Source: Opitutaceae bacterium (GTDB lineage Bacteria > Verrucomicrobiota > Verrucomicrobiia > Opitutales > Opitutaceae). Taken from it: DNA of 64,000 nucleotides. Numbering within the stretch: position 1 is the first letter of the stretch; each line of letters starts with the position of its first letter. Shown here one piece after another: positions 27,901 to 36,531 of this stretch. Both the position numbers and the translations under genes were made by a program. Location: the NCBI GenBank assembly GCA_016795565.1, contig JAEUGW010000011.1, positions 1-64,000 on the forward strand, given 5' to 3'. The notes beneath the pieces were generated by a model. It saw nothing but the letters and a program-made list of their open reading frames with translations. It was not told where the DNA came from and searched no databases.

Positions 27901-29877
27901 TTAGAACGAATACTTCAGGTTGCAGGACACGTAATCGCGGTCGCCGAGCAAATTGTAGCGCCCGGCGCCAAAGAAGTTCACGTAGCGCAGGTCGAGCGCC
28001 CAGGCGTTCTGGAAGGTGAACTCGGCGCCGACAGTGAGCGACTTGCGGCCGTGGAGGAAATTGCCCAGCGGGAGCGGGGTGTTGCCGCCGACATCGTGCG
28101 AATAAACCAGCAGGGGCGACACGTTCACGCCGCGGAAGGCGTTGTTGTAGTCGAGGCGGCCGACCACCTGGTAGCCCCAGGAGAAGTCATCGGCGAAGGC
28201 CGAAGCGGGTTCTGAGAGCGGGGCGATGTTGGACGCGTTGCTGCCGGAATTGGTCATGTAGGTGAGGTCGCCGCCGACAAAGGTGCCGGGGCCGTCGAAG
28301 CGCAGGGTGCCCTTGGCCGGGAGGTCCACGCTGACAAACCCGGCCTCGGCGAGCAGGGTGGTCTGGTCGGCGCCGAAGAAGCCGCGCATGACCTTGGTGG
28401 CGGTCATCTGGCCGGTCCATACCTTGACGCGGCGGAAGCCGGGGATGTAGGTGTTGAGCGCGTAGGCACCGAGCTGGTTGTTGCCGGCGAACCGCGCACT
28501 GAGCGGCGAGAGGGCGGCGAAGAGCAGCTCCACGTCGTCAATCTGCACCGGCTGGCTGCTGCGGTAGCTCAGCTCGCCCTGCAGGGCGATGCCGTTGAGG
28601 CTGGTGTTGAAGCTGGCGCCCACGAGGTGGATGTCCTCGGGGAACTCGATGAGGTAGCGGCCGGTGGCGGCGGCCACGAGCAGCTCGCGCTGGGCGATCT
28701 GGCCGGAGACGCCTGCGACGGTGGGCAACAGGGGCAGGAGAGCCGCCGGCACAGCGGAGGTGGGCACGGCTCCGAGCGAGGCGCCAATCAGCAGCTGCAG
28801 GGCGGTGGCGGGCGGCAGGCTGACCGAGGTGGCGGCCGGAACGAGACCAGCCATGAAGGTGGCATTGGCCCCGAGGATTGCGCCGGTGTCCGAGCCGACG
28901 AGCGCGGTGTTGACCGGGACGGTCGGCGTGTTGGCCGAGATCACCGGCAGCCGGCTGTGATAGTTCATGTAGAACAAGCCGAATTCCGTGTCGGCCAGGC
29001 CGTGCGCCAGCCAGCGGAGGTTGAGACCGTATTGGCCGCCGGTGCCGGGCTCCCGGTCGGCGCCGCGGGAGATGGCCCCGAGGGTGGAGGAGTCAGCGAT
29101 GGCGCCGAAGCCGAGATACACCTTCTTGCCGCCCTTGGCGACAAAGTCGTTCGTGCTGAAGTAAGTGCCGGGGGGATCGACGCGGGTGCGCTCCCAGTCG
29201 AGCAGGACAAAGGCCTCGAGGCTGAGCTCCTCGGTCATGTTCAGCGAACCGGATACCATCATGAGCGGCCGGAGCGCCTCCTTGAGCTCGGAGCCGGGGG
29301 TGCGGAGCTTGGCGACGTCGATCGGGTTGATGGAATTGACGCCGTTGGGGATGAAGGTGCTTTCGCCCCAGCTCAGCACCTGCCGGCCCACGCGGATTGT
29401 GGCGGGCATGCCGGCGACGGTCTCGTTGAAATAGACGTAGGCATCGAGCAGCTCGGCGCCCTGGGCGACGATCTTGCTGGCCTCGTCACTGAGCGGCGTG
29501 CGGTCGCGCTGGCCGTTGGAGTTGACGAGATCGTTGAAGTAAAATCCGCGGACAAAGACGCCGCTGTTCTGGTATTTGATGAACAGGTCGTGATTCGCCT
29601 TGGCGAGAAAGGAGACCATGCCGCTCCGGTAGTTCAGGTTGCCGTCGTCCGCGTTGACGGAGCGCTGCAGGCCGCCGGCGGAGAGGCCGTATAAGTCGCG
29701 GTCCGCATCCTTCATGCGGTAGAGGCCGCCGACGGAGATGGTGGTGTCGAAGCTGCCCTTCGCTCCGGCGAAATCGAAGAGGAAGGCCTGGGCGGCCGGA
29801 GCGACACCGAGGGCAAGGACGAGGCCGGCGACAATCTGCGGACGCAGACTGGGAGGTATGGCAATGCGGAGGTTCAT
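27901..29877 (-). CDS. DUF1302 outer-membrane beta-barrel protein
   Basis: A 658-residue protein with a signal peptide (MNLRIAIPPSLRPQIVAGLVLALGV... to AQAF). The mature part opens with SVGGLYRMKDADRDLYG and has the alternating aromatic pattern of a beta-barrel, with conserved stretches LLDAYVYFNETVAGMPATIRVGRQVLSWGE and FGLFYMNYHSRLPV. The last residue is Phe (LKYSF), as usual for barrel insertion. The ATG at 29877 was chosen as start; an upstream extension to 29988 has no signal peptide logic. It is the first gene of the DUF1302-DUF1329-YCF48-MMPL module. Confidence 0.93.
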   Translation of the reverse strand: MNLRIAIPPSLRPQIVAGLVLALGVAPAAQAFLFDFAGAKGSFDTTISVGGLYRMKDADRDLYGLSAGGLQRSVNADDGNLNYRSGMVSFLAKANHDLFIKYQNSGVFVRGFYFNDLVNSNGQRDRTPLSDEASKIVAQGAELLDAYVYFNETVAGMPATIRVGRQVLSWGESTFIPNGVNSINPIDVAKLRTPGSELKEALRPLMMVSGSLNMTEELSLEAFVLLDWERTRVDPPGTYFSTNDFVAKGGKKVYLGFGAIADSSTLGAISRGADREPGTGGQYGLNLRWLAHGLADTEFGLFYMNYHSRLPVISANTPTVPVNTALVGSDTGAILGANATFMAGLVPAATSVSLPPATALQLLIGASLGAVPTSAVPAALLPLLPTVAGVSGQIAQRELLVAAATGRYLIEFPEDIHLVGASFNTSLNGIALQGELSYRSSQPVQIDDVELLFAALSPLSARFAGNNQLGAYALNTYIPGFRRVKVWTGQMTATKVMRGFFGADQTTLLAEAGFVSVDLPAKGTLRFDGPGTFVGGDLTYMTNSGSNASNIAPLSEPASAFADDFSWGYQVVGRLDYNNAFRGVNVSPLLVYSHDVGGNTPLPLGNFLHGRKSLTVGAEFTFQNAWALDLRYVNFFGAGRYNLLGDRDYVSCNLKYSF

Positions 29878-30068
29878 AATACGGGTTACTCGGAACGTCT
29901 CACAGAGACGTGATTGGGGTAGGTGGTGAACAAGCCTAAGCTTGGAGTTTGCTCGCGGCATAAAGCTGGCTTTTGCCGACGACAGCAAGTGCTAAACCGC
30001 AGTCTGGCAGGAGCTTCTTTTTGGATTAGGTTTTTGACGCCTGCCGCAAATGCGCAACTTTGGCCGCC

Positions 30069-32951
30069 ATGGACGCGGCGACGCACATCCACATCAAGGG
30101 AGCCCGGGAGCACAATCTCCAGAACCTGGAGCTGCGCATCCCGCGCGGCAAACTGGTCGTGCTCACCGGCCCCAGCGGCTCGGGGAAGTCCTCGCTGGCC
30201 TTCGACACCATCTATGCCGAGGGCTACCGGAAATACATGGAAAGCCTCTCGGCCTCCGCGCGGCAGGTGCTGGAGCAGCTCAAGCGGCCCGATGTCGATT
30301 TCATCCACGGCCTGTCACCGGTGCTGGCGATCGAGCAGCGCAGCAGCGGGGGCTCGCCCCGCAGCACCGTGGCCACCGTCACCGAGGTGGCGGACTATGC
30401 GCGGCTGTTGTGGGCGGTCTGCGGCGAACAGCGCTGCCCCAAGGATGGAGGGCGCGTAGAGAAGCGCTCCCTCGACGACTGCCTCAACCAGCTTTATCGC
30501 GAGGCTCCCGGGGAACGCGCCATCATCCTGGCACCCTGGATGAAGGCCAAGCCCTCCGTGCTGCGCGACGAATTGCCGCGGCTCAGGCAGCGGGGATTCC
30601 AACGCGTGCGGCTGGCCGGGGAGATCAGGTCGCTCGAGGATCCGAAGCTCGTGCCGAACGGGGCGGAGGAGATCACGGTGGAACTGGTGGTGGACCGCGT
30701 GCAGGTCACGGCCGAGCAGCGCAGCCGGCTGGCGGACTCGCTGGAGCTGGCCTTCCGCGAGGGGCGGAACCGGGCCAGCGTGCTCGCGCAGAAAACCCCC
30801 GACGCACCCTGGCGCGAGATTCACCTGAGCCAGAGCCTGAGCTGCGTGACCTGCGGCGACGTGTTCGAGCCGCTGACGCCGCGGTATTTCTCCTTCAATC
30901 ACGCCGAGGGCGCTTGCGAGACCTGCGGCGGCCTCGGCCGGCAGATGACGTTCAGCGAGGAGCTGATCGTGCCCAAAACCGAGAAATCCGTGCGCGAGGG
31001 GGCCATCAAGCCCTGGCGCATCGGCGGGCGGAACCTCATCATCCGCCACAGCTCCATCCTCAAGCAGCTGGCCGAGCAACTACCCTTCGATGCCGACATC
31101 CCGTGGCAGGACCTGCCGGCGGAGACGCGCCACATCCTGCTGCACGGCGCCGGGGAGCGGTTGTTCAGTTTCCGGGTGCGCAAGACCCAGAAGGCCGAGG
31201 CGAAGACGTTTCCCGGCGTGATCGCGCTGCTCGATGCCGGCCGGCGCGAATCGCGCAGTGACGGCTACCGCGCGCGGCTCGCCACGTTCATGGCGAGCGG
31301 CGACTGCCCCTCCTGCCACGGGCAGCGGCTCAACGCCCGCAGCCTCGCGGTTCGTGTGGGGGCGTCCCTTGCGGATGCCCGGGCGTTGTCCAGCAACGCC
31401 CCAATAGGGGTCAATTTCGCGGCCTTCCTGGCGTTCGATATCCGGCGCGCGCTGGAGTTCATGCAGAGTCTGCGGCCGATCCTGCCCGCGACCGACGCCG
31501 TGCGCGAGGTGCTGGAGGGCGTGACGCAGCGGCTGCATTTCCTCAGTGAGACCGGCCTGGGTTACCTGACCCTCGACCGCGAATTCCCCACGCTTTCCGG
31601 CGGCGAGGCCCAGCGCGTCCGACTGGCGACGCAGCTCGGCATGGGGCTGGTTGGCGTGATCTACGTGCTCGACGAACCGAGCATCGGCCTGCATCCGCAC
31701 GACAACCAGCGCCTCCTGGCCACGCTCCGGGAGCTGCGCGACCGCGGGAACACGGTGCTGGTGGTCGAGCACGACGCCGACACCATGCGCATCGCCGATG
31801 AGCTGATCGAACTCGGGCCCGGCGCCGGCACCGAGGGCGGGCGGATACTCTTCCACGGCACCCCGGCGGCTTGCGCGCTGCTGCCGGCTGCCTCCTCGCG
31901 AACCGGGGCCTACCTTGGCGGCAAGCTTGGCGTCGTGAAGGACGGCAAGGCGCGCCGGCCGGACGACCGCTGGTTGTCGGTCAAGGGTGCCAGCGAACAC
32001 AACCTGAAGGGCGTGGACGCGCATTTTCCCGTGGGCCTGCTGACCTGCGTCACAGGCGTGTCCGGCTCGGGCAAGAGTTCGCTCGTGAATGACATCCTCG
32101 CCACGGCCGCGGCGCGGAAACTCAACGGCGCGAAGGCCCTGCCGGGCCGGCACCGCAGCCTGGCCGGGTTCGAGCATTTCGAGAAGGCGGTCGTGATGGA
32201 TCAGGAGCCCATCGGGCGGAGCCCCCGCTCGAACCCCGCGAGCTATGTCGGCCTGCTGGACTTGCTGCGCGACTTGTTCGCCAAGCTGCCGCTCGCCAAG
32301 GTGCGCGGCTACAAGGCGAACCGCTTCAGCTTCAATGTGCGCGGCGGGCGCTGCGAGCGCTGCCAGGGCGACGGCCAGATCAAGCTGGACATGCAATTCA
32401 TGGCCGACGCCTACATCCCGTGCCCGAGTTGCGACGGCCGGCGCTTCAACCGCGAGACGCTCGAGGTGCGCTTTCACGGCCAGAGCATCGCCGACGTGCT
32501 GGCACTGACCGTGGCGGAGGCCATGACGCTGTTCCGCGCCGTGCCCCGCATCATGGAAAAGCTGGCGACCCTGGAGGCCGTCGGTCTCGGCTATCTGCAG
32601 CTCGGCCAGTCCGCCACGACCCTGTCGGGTGGCGAGGCCCAGCGGATCAAGCTGTCGCTGGAGCTCAGCAAGCGTGAGCAGGGGACGACCCTCTACATCC
32701 TCGACGAACCGACCACCGGCCTGCACTGGACGGATATCCAACGGCTGATGGACCTGCTCTTCAAGCTGCGTGATTCCGGCAACACCCTGGTCGTCATCGA
32801 GCACAACCTGGACGTCATCCGGCTGGCCGACTGGGTCATCGACCTCGGCCCCGGCGGCGGCCCGGACGGCGGCGAGATTGTTTACGCCGGGCCGGTGGAT
32901 GGATTGATGAAGGAATCCCGCTCGCTGACGGGCCGGGCACTCATGGAGTAG
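30069..32951 (+). CDS. uvrA: UvrABC excinuclease subunit A
   Basis: A 960-residue UvrA with both ABC ATPase modules. Walker A motifs are GPSGSGKSS (34-42) and GVSGSGKSS, and the two signature motifs LSGGEAQR are present, each followed by a Walker B with DEPSIGLH and DEPTTGLH. Zinc-binding cysteine groups are seen (CVTCG...CETCGG and CERCQGDGQ...CPSCDG). The region after residue 120 (UvrB-binding domain, CPKDGG... to VDRVQV) is intact, so this is the repair-competent type and not a UvrA2. The start ATG at 30069 is preferred to a TTG three codons earlier. It is divergent from the DUF1302 gene. Confidence 0.97.
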   Translation: MDAATHIHIKGAREHNLQNLELRIPRGKLVVLTGPSGSGKSSLAFDTIYAEGYRKYMESLSASARQVLEQLKRPDVDFIHGLSPVLAIEQRSSGGSPRSTVATVTEVADYARLLWAVCGEQRCPKDGGRVEKRSLDDCLNQLYREAPGERAIILAPWMKAKPSVLRDELPRLRQRGFQRVRLAGEIRSLEDPKLVPNGAEEITVELVVDRVQVTAEQRSRLADSLELAFREGRNRASVLAQKTPDAPWREIHLSQSLSCVTCGDVFEPLTPRYFSFNHAEGACETCGGLGRQMTFSEELIVPKTEKSVREGAIKPWRIGGRNLIIRHSSILKQLAEQLPFDADIPWQDLPAETRHILLHGAGERLFSFRVRKTQKAEAKTFPGVIALLDAGRRESRSDGYRARLATFMASGDCPSCHGQRLNARSLAVRVGASLADARALSSNAPIGVNFAAFLAFDIRRALEFMQSLRPILPATDAVREVLEGVTQRLHFLSETGLGYLTLDREFPTLSGGEAQRVRLATQLGMGLVGVIYVLDEPSIGLHPHDNQRLLATLRELRDRGNTVLVVEHDADTMRIADELIELGPGAGTEGGRILFHGTPAACALLPAASSRTGAYLGGKLGVVKDGKARRPDDRWLSVKGASEHNLKGVDAHFPVGLLTCVTGVSGSGKSSLVNDILATAAARKLNGAKALPGRHRSLAGFEHFEKAVVMDQEPIGRSPRSNPASYVGLLDLLRDLFAKLPLAKVRGYKANRFSFNVRGGRCERCQGDGQIKLDMQFMADAYIPCPSCDGRRFNRETLEVRFHGQSIADVLALTVAEAMTLFRAVPRIMEKLATLEAVGLGYLQLGQSATTLSGGEAQRIKLSLELSKREQGTTLYILDEPTTGLHWTDIQRLMDLLFKLRDSGNTLVVIEHNLDVIRLADWVIDLGPGGGPDGGEIVYAGPVDGLMKESRSLTGRALME

Positions 32952-33073
32952 GGGCTTTGTTTCCAGCCGGCGCGGCGGGGGCTGGAAAGCGAGTGCCCAA
33001 TCAAAAATCCCTGCAACTATCGGCAACGGGCCGGTGTGCTTGGGGTATCGCCAGAGCCACCAACCCGATCCCC

Positions 33074-33652
33074 ATGAAAAATCCCGTTCGCTTCACCCTT
33101 GCCGCCGCGACCCTGTCGCTGGCGTTGGTCACGATTACTTCCGCTTCCGAAATCGAAACCGGTGCCATTGACATCGGCCAGTTGATGCCCGCCGCGAAGG
33201 GGCAGTTCGTCGAGATCAACCTTTCGCCGGCCATGCTCAAGTTTGCGGCCCGCATCGCGGCCCGCCAGGAGCCCGAGACGGCCGAGCTCATCCGCAACCT
33301 CAAGAGCATCCGCGTCAATGTCGTCGGCCTCGACGACTCCAACCGCTCCGCCACGATCGAGAAGATCGAGGGCGTCCGCCGCAAGCTTGAGACCCAGGGC
33401 TGGACCAAGATGGTCACCGTCCGGGAGAAGAACGACGGCGACAATGTCGATGTCCACGTGATGCAGCGCGGCGAGGAGGCCATCGACGGACTGGTCGTCA
33501 CCGTGCTCGACAAGAAGGGCGAGGCCGTCTTCGTGAACATCGTCGGCAACATCAATGCCGACCAGATCGCGCAGATCGCCGAGAAGTTTGACCTCGAGCC
33601 CCTGCGCAAGGTGCACCTGAAGATCGAGGGGCGGAAGAAGAAAGAAGTCTGA
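33074..33652 (+). CDS. DUF4252-type exported protein
   Basis: A 192-residue protein with a signal peptide (FTLAAATLSLALVTITSASE). The mature part resembles DUF4252: an N-terminal IGQLMPAAKGQFVEINLSPAML, a helix RNLKSIRVNVVGLDDS, and a final beta-rich segment ending in lysines (KIEGRKKKEV). Such proteins often lie beside ECF sigma factors but none is adjacent here. It lies 70 bases before a second protein of similar plan that has a membrane anchor, so the two probably work in the same place. No enzymatic motif. Confidence 0.8.
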   Translation: MKNPVRFTLAAATLSLALVTITSASEIETGAIDIGQLMPAAKGQFVEINLSPAMLKFAARIAARQEPETAELIRNLKSIRVNVVGLDDSNRSATIEKIEGVRRKLETQGWTKMVTVREKNDGDNVDVHVMQRGEEAIDGLVVTVLDKKGEAVFVNIVGNINADQIAQIAEKFDLEPLRKVHLKIEGRKKKEV

Positions 33653-33662
33653 TTCCTTGTAG

Positions 33663-33683
33663 GGGCGTGCCTTGCGCACGCCC
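33663..33683. repeat. Hairpin-forming interspersed element between two DUF4252-type genes
   Basis: Perfect 8-base inverted arms GGGCGTGC (33663-33670) and GCACGCCC (33676-33683) with loop CTTGC. The surrounding GTAGGGGCGTGCC is a sequence type found repeatedly in bacterial intergenic regions. No T-run follows, so a terminator role is uncertain. Confidence 0.6.
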
Positions 33684-33723
33684 GGCCGGACTAGCCCCGC
33701 CCCTCATTCGCAAATTCATTCCC

Positions 33724-34353
33724 ATGAATCCCGCGCCCCAAGCCGCTCCCGCCACCCGCCGCCGTGTCTGGCCGTGGGTGGTCTTCGGTGCCGGACTCTG
33801 CCTCGCGCCGTTCCTGCTCCTCGGCCTCGCCGCCGTCAGCTACCTGACGCTCGACCGCGATGTGCGGATGCTGCGCAATCACGTCATGGAAGCCACCGAC
33901 ACCGCCTGGGACACCAAGGTCCAGATGAGTGTCGGCCGCCTGACGCTCGGTGCGATCGGGCAGGGGCTGCGCCTCGTCGATCACAAGGACATGGCCGATG
34001 CCCGCCTGGCCCTGCGCTCCGTGAAGCAGGCCAGCGTCGGCGTCTACGAGCGCCGTGCCGGCGGCAACGATTGGTCCCGCGAGCAGCTATTTGCCGCAAC
34101 GGACCGTGCCATGCGGAACCGCGGCTGGACCCGCATGGTGGGTGTCGCGGACCGGCAGGAAACCGTCTTGGTTTACGTGCAGGACGATCCGGATGCGGAA
34201 GAGCCATTCGACATCTGCGTCGCCGTGGTCAACGGGAAGGAAATGGTCGTGGTCTCGACGACGATCGATGCCACGGCCTTGGGCGACCTGGTCGCCCGAC
34301 ACACCGGCGATGAAGTGAAGCGGCGCCTGCGCTCCGCGAAGTTCAGGCTCTGA
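33724..34353 (+). CDS. Membrane-anchored protein related to the preceding DUF4252-type protein
   Basis: A 209-residue protein with one N-terminal membrane segment (VWPWVVFGAGLCLAPFLLLGLAAV, about residues 15-38) and an outer domain. The core has a segment DARLALRSVKQASVGVYERR followed by AMRNRGWTRMVGVADRQETVLVYVQDD, matching in order the RNLKSIRVNVVGLDDS and LETQGWTKMVTVREKNDGDNVDVHV pattern of the upstream DUF4252-type protein, so the pair is paralogous. No known active site. It is followed by a GC-rich hairpin at 34359-34379. Confidence 0.75.
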   Translation: MNPAPQAAPATRRRVWPWVVFGAGLCLAPFLLLGLAAVSYLTLDRDVRMLRNHVMEATDTAWDTKVQMSVGRLTLGAIGQGLRLVDHKDMADARLALRSVKQASVGVYERRAGGNDWSREQLFAATDRAMRNRGWTRMVGVADRQETVLVYVQDDPDAEEPFDICVAVVNGKEMVVVSTTIDATALGDLVARHTGDEVKRRLRSAKFRL

Positions 34354-34358
34354 GGTGG

Positions 34359-34379
34359 AACCCGCGCTCCGCGCGGGTT
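34359..34379 (+). terminator. GC-rich hairpin after the DUF4252-type pair
   Basis: Perfect arms AACCCGCG (34359-34366) and CGCGGGTT (34372-34379), loop CTCCG, then TTGGG. It starts 6 bases after the stop codon. The run of T is short, so this could instead be an interspersed hairpin like the one at 42199. Confidence 0.5.
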
Positions 34380-34443
34380 TGGGAGGATGCAGGACGACTC
34401 GCCACCTTGATATTCGCCCCGTTCCGTGCAATTCGTGGCGGCG

Positions 34444-35634
34444 ATGCCTCGCCTGCCGCTCATCGTCACGACCCCGGCTCTGCCGACTGTCGTCCACCTC
34501 GACGCCGACGCGTTTTTTGTGTCGTGCGAGTTGTCGATGAACCCGCAGTTGCGCGGCACCAAGTGCGCCGTCGGCGGACGGGAGCGCGGCATCATTTCCT
34601 CGGCCAGCTACGAGGCCCGCGCCTGCGGGGTTTACACGCCGATGGCGACCAAGCACGCGCTCAAGGTCTGTCCCGACCTGATCCTGCTGCCGCACACCTC
34701 CGGCATCTACAGCAAGAAGTCCCGGGAGATGTTTGAGCTGTGCGAGACGATCACGCCCATCGTGCAGCGCAACTCGATCGACGAGGGCTATCTCGACCTG
34801 GGGCCATGCGGCTTCAGGTCGACGGCCGAAATCGAGCACCGCATCCGCGCCCTGCAGCAGCGCATCTGGGACGATCTGCAGATACCGACTTCCTTTGGCA
34901 TCGCGGCCAACAAGCTGGTGTCCGCCATCGCCAGCAAGGCCCGCAAGCCCCGCGGCTTCACGGTGGTGCCGCCGGGGGAGGAGGCCGCCTTTCTCGCCCC
35001 CCTGAAGATCAGCGTGATCCCCGGCGTCGGCCTAAAGAGCGAGGAACGGCTGGCCGCGCAGGGCATCCGGTTGGTCAGCGACCTGTTCACGCGCACGGAG
35101 TCCGAGTTGAAGGCCCTGTTCGGCAGCGGCTGGCAGGAGATGCTGGCCATGGCCCGCGGCGAGGACGACCGGCCGGTGCACACCGACCACGAGGACGCAA
35201 AGTCCTATTCGGTGCAGGAGACCTTCGGCGAGGATATCCGCGATTTCGCGGAGATTGAGCGCATCGCCAAGGGCATGATCGATGAATTGATGCCCGCCAT
35301 CCGTGCCGACGGGAAGCGGGTGAAAACGATGACCGTGAAGGTGCGCTATCCTGGCATGGAGAACAGCACGGCGGGCCGCAGCCTGGCCGAGGCCACCGAC
35401 CTCGAAGCGCCATTCTATCCCCTGGTGCAACCGCTGCTGAAGGCCGCCTGGACGCAAAGGCGGCCCTTGCGGCTGGTCAGCGTGCGGTTTTCCGGCGTCG
35501 AGACCCAGGGCGCCCAGCTCGAGATGTTCGGCCAGACCGACGAGAAGAAACGCCGGCTGGCGGCGGTCTTGGACAAGCTGAACGGCAAGGGCAAAAAGGG
35601 CGCCGTCCGCCACGGTCATCAGTTGGGAAAATAA
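34444..35634 (+). CDS. dinB: DNA polymerase IV (Y-family)
   Basis: A 396-residue error-prone polymerase. The metal-binding motifs are VVHLDADAFFVSCE near residue 20 and NSIDEGYLDLG near 115. A helix-hairpin-helix follows (IPGVGLKSEERLAAQGI), then the thumb and little-finger domain (KTMTVKVRYPG). The C-terminal part contains QLEMFG, a beta-clamp-binding motif. Length and order fit DinB. It acts in translesion synthesis in the cytoplasm. The start ATG at 34444 is preferred to a GTG six codons earlier. No LexA-type operator was recognised upstream. Confidence 0.93.
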   Translation: MPRLPLIVTTPALPTVVHLDADAFFVSCELSMNPQLRGTKCAVGGRERGIISSASYEARACGVYTPMATKHALKVCPDLILLPHTSGIYSKKSREMFELCETITPIVQRNSIDEGYLDLGPCGFRSTAEIEHRIRALQQRIWDDLQIPTSFGIAANKLVSAIASKARKPRGFTVVPPGEEAAFLAPLKISVIPGVGLKSEERLAAQGIRLVSDLFTRTESELKALFGSGWQEMLAMARGEDDRPVHTDHEDAKSYSVQETFGEDIRDFAEIERIAKGMIDELMPAIRADGKRVKTMTVKVRYPGMENSTAGRSLAEATDLEAPFYPLVQPLLKAAWTQRRPLRLVSVRFSGVETQGAQLEMFGQTDEKKRRLAAVLDKLNGKGKKGAVRHGHQLGK

Positions 35635-35644
35635 TGCGGCCGTC

Positions 35645-35722
35645 TGTCATTCTGAGCGAAGCGAAGAATCCATTTGGAATCCTCGCAGCTCTGTGGATGC
35701 TTCGCTCCGCTCAGCATGACAC
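35645..35722. repeat. Interspersed palindromic repeat, copy 3 (two arms)
   Basis: Left arm TGTCATTCTGAGCGAAGCGA... (35645-35672) and right arm TGGATGCTTCGCTCCGCTCA... (35694-35722) are inverted copies that differ at only a few positions. It fills the gap between dinB and the inositol monophosphatase gene and supplies the ATG start of the latter at 35716. Confidence 0.85.
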
Positions 35723-36531
35723 GCCTCGAAGACAACTCGCAAATTGACCAGCGCATCGCCGCCGCCAAGCGGGCCGTTCTCGCCGAGACTGTGCTGATGC
35801 ACCGGGAATTCGGCCACGCCACGCCCGTCATCAAGCACGACGGCACCAAGGTGACGCCCGTGGACATCGCCATCTCGCAGCATCTGCAGGAGGCGATCAC
35901 CCAGGCGTTCCCCGCCGACCAGTTCTTCAGCGAGGAGCTGGCGCCGACAGCCGAGCCCGTGCCGGTCACCTCGCGTTTCTGCTGGGTGTGCGACCCGATC
36001 GACGGCACCAACAACTACGCCAACGGCATCATCTACTGCGCCATCTCGCTTGCCCTGTTGGAAAACGGCACGCCGGTCTATGGTATCGTTTACGACATGG
36101 CGCGGCGCGTCCTCATCCACGGCGGCCCCGGGCGCGGCGTCTGGGACGGCGACAAGCCGGTCCGGGCAAAACCGGAGGCGCCGAACGGCCACAGCCTGAT
36201 CGGCTTTCACTCGCCGGTGGAGAAGGTCCACGCGATGGAAGGCAAGAAACTCATCGAAAACTTCAAGATCCGCGGCCTCGGCAGCAGCACACTGCACCTG
36301 GCTTATGCCGCCATCGGGCTGCTCGACGGGGTGGTGGACCACAACAACAAGGTGTGGGACATCGCCGCCGCCTGTGCCCTCTGCGCCGAGGCCGGCGTCG
36401 AGATTCACTACCTCGAGAACCCGCCGTTCCCGATGACGGAGTTCACCCTGAAGGCGAAGCGCATCCAGTATGCCGCCGGCAATCCGGCGATGGTGGCGAA
36501 GCTGCGCGAGGTGGTGGGGCGTCAGACCTGA
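35716..36531 (+). CDS. Inositol monophosphatase family protein
   Basis: A 271-residue phosphatase of the IMPase superfamily. Metal-binding motifs are FFSEE (the first glutamates), WVCDPIDGTNNYANG (Asp-Pro-Ile-Asp-Gly-Thr) and VWDIAAACALCAEAG near the C-terminus. It removes phosphate from inositol phosphate or a related sugar or nucleotide phosphate. The start ATG at 35716 lies inside an interspersed repeat and has no clear Shine-Dalgarno; a helix conserved in the family begins at residue 9, so the true start cannot be much further downstream. Its 3' end overlaps the convergent beta-CASP gene by 10 bases. Confidence 0.92.
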   Translation: MTRLEDNSQIDQRIAAAKRAVLAETVLMHREFGHATPVIKHDGTKVTPVDIAISQHLQEAITQAFPADQFFSEELAPTAEPVPVTSRFCWVCDPIDGTNNYANGIIYCAISLALLENGTPVYGIVYDMARRVLIHGGPGRGVWDGDKPVRAKPEAPNGHSLIGFHSPVEKVHAMEGKKLIENFKIRGLGSSTLHLAYAAIGLLDGVVDHNNKVWDIAAACALCAEAGVEIHYLENPPFPMTEFTLKAKRIQYAAGNPAMVAKLREVVGRQT

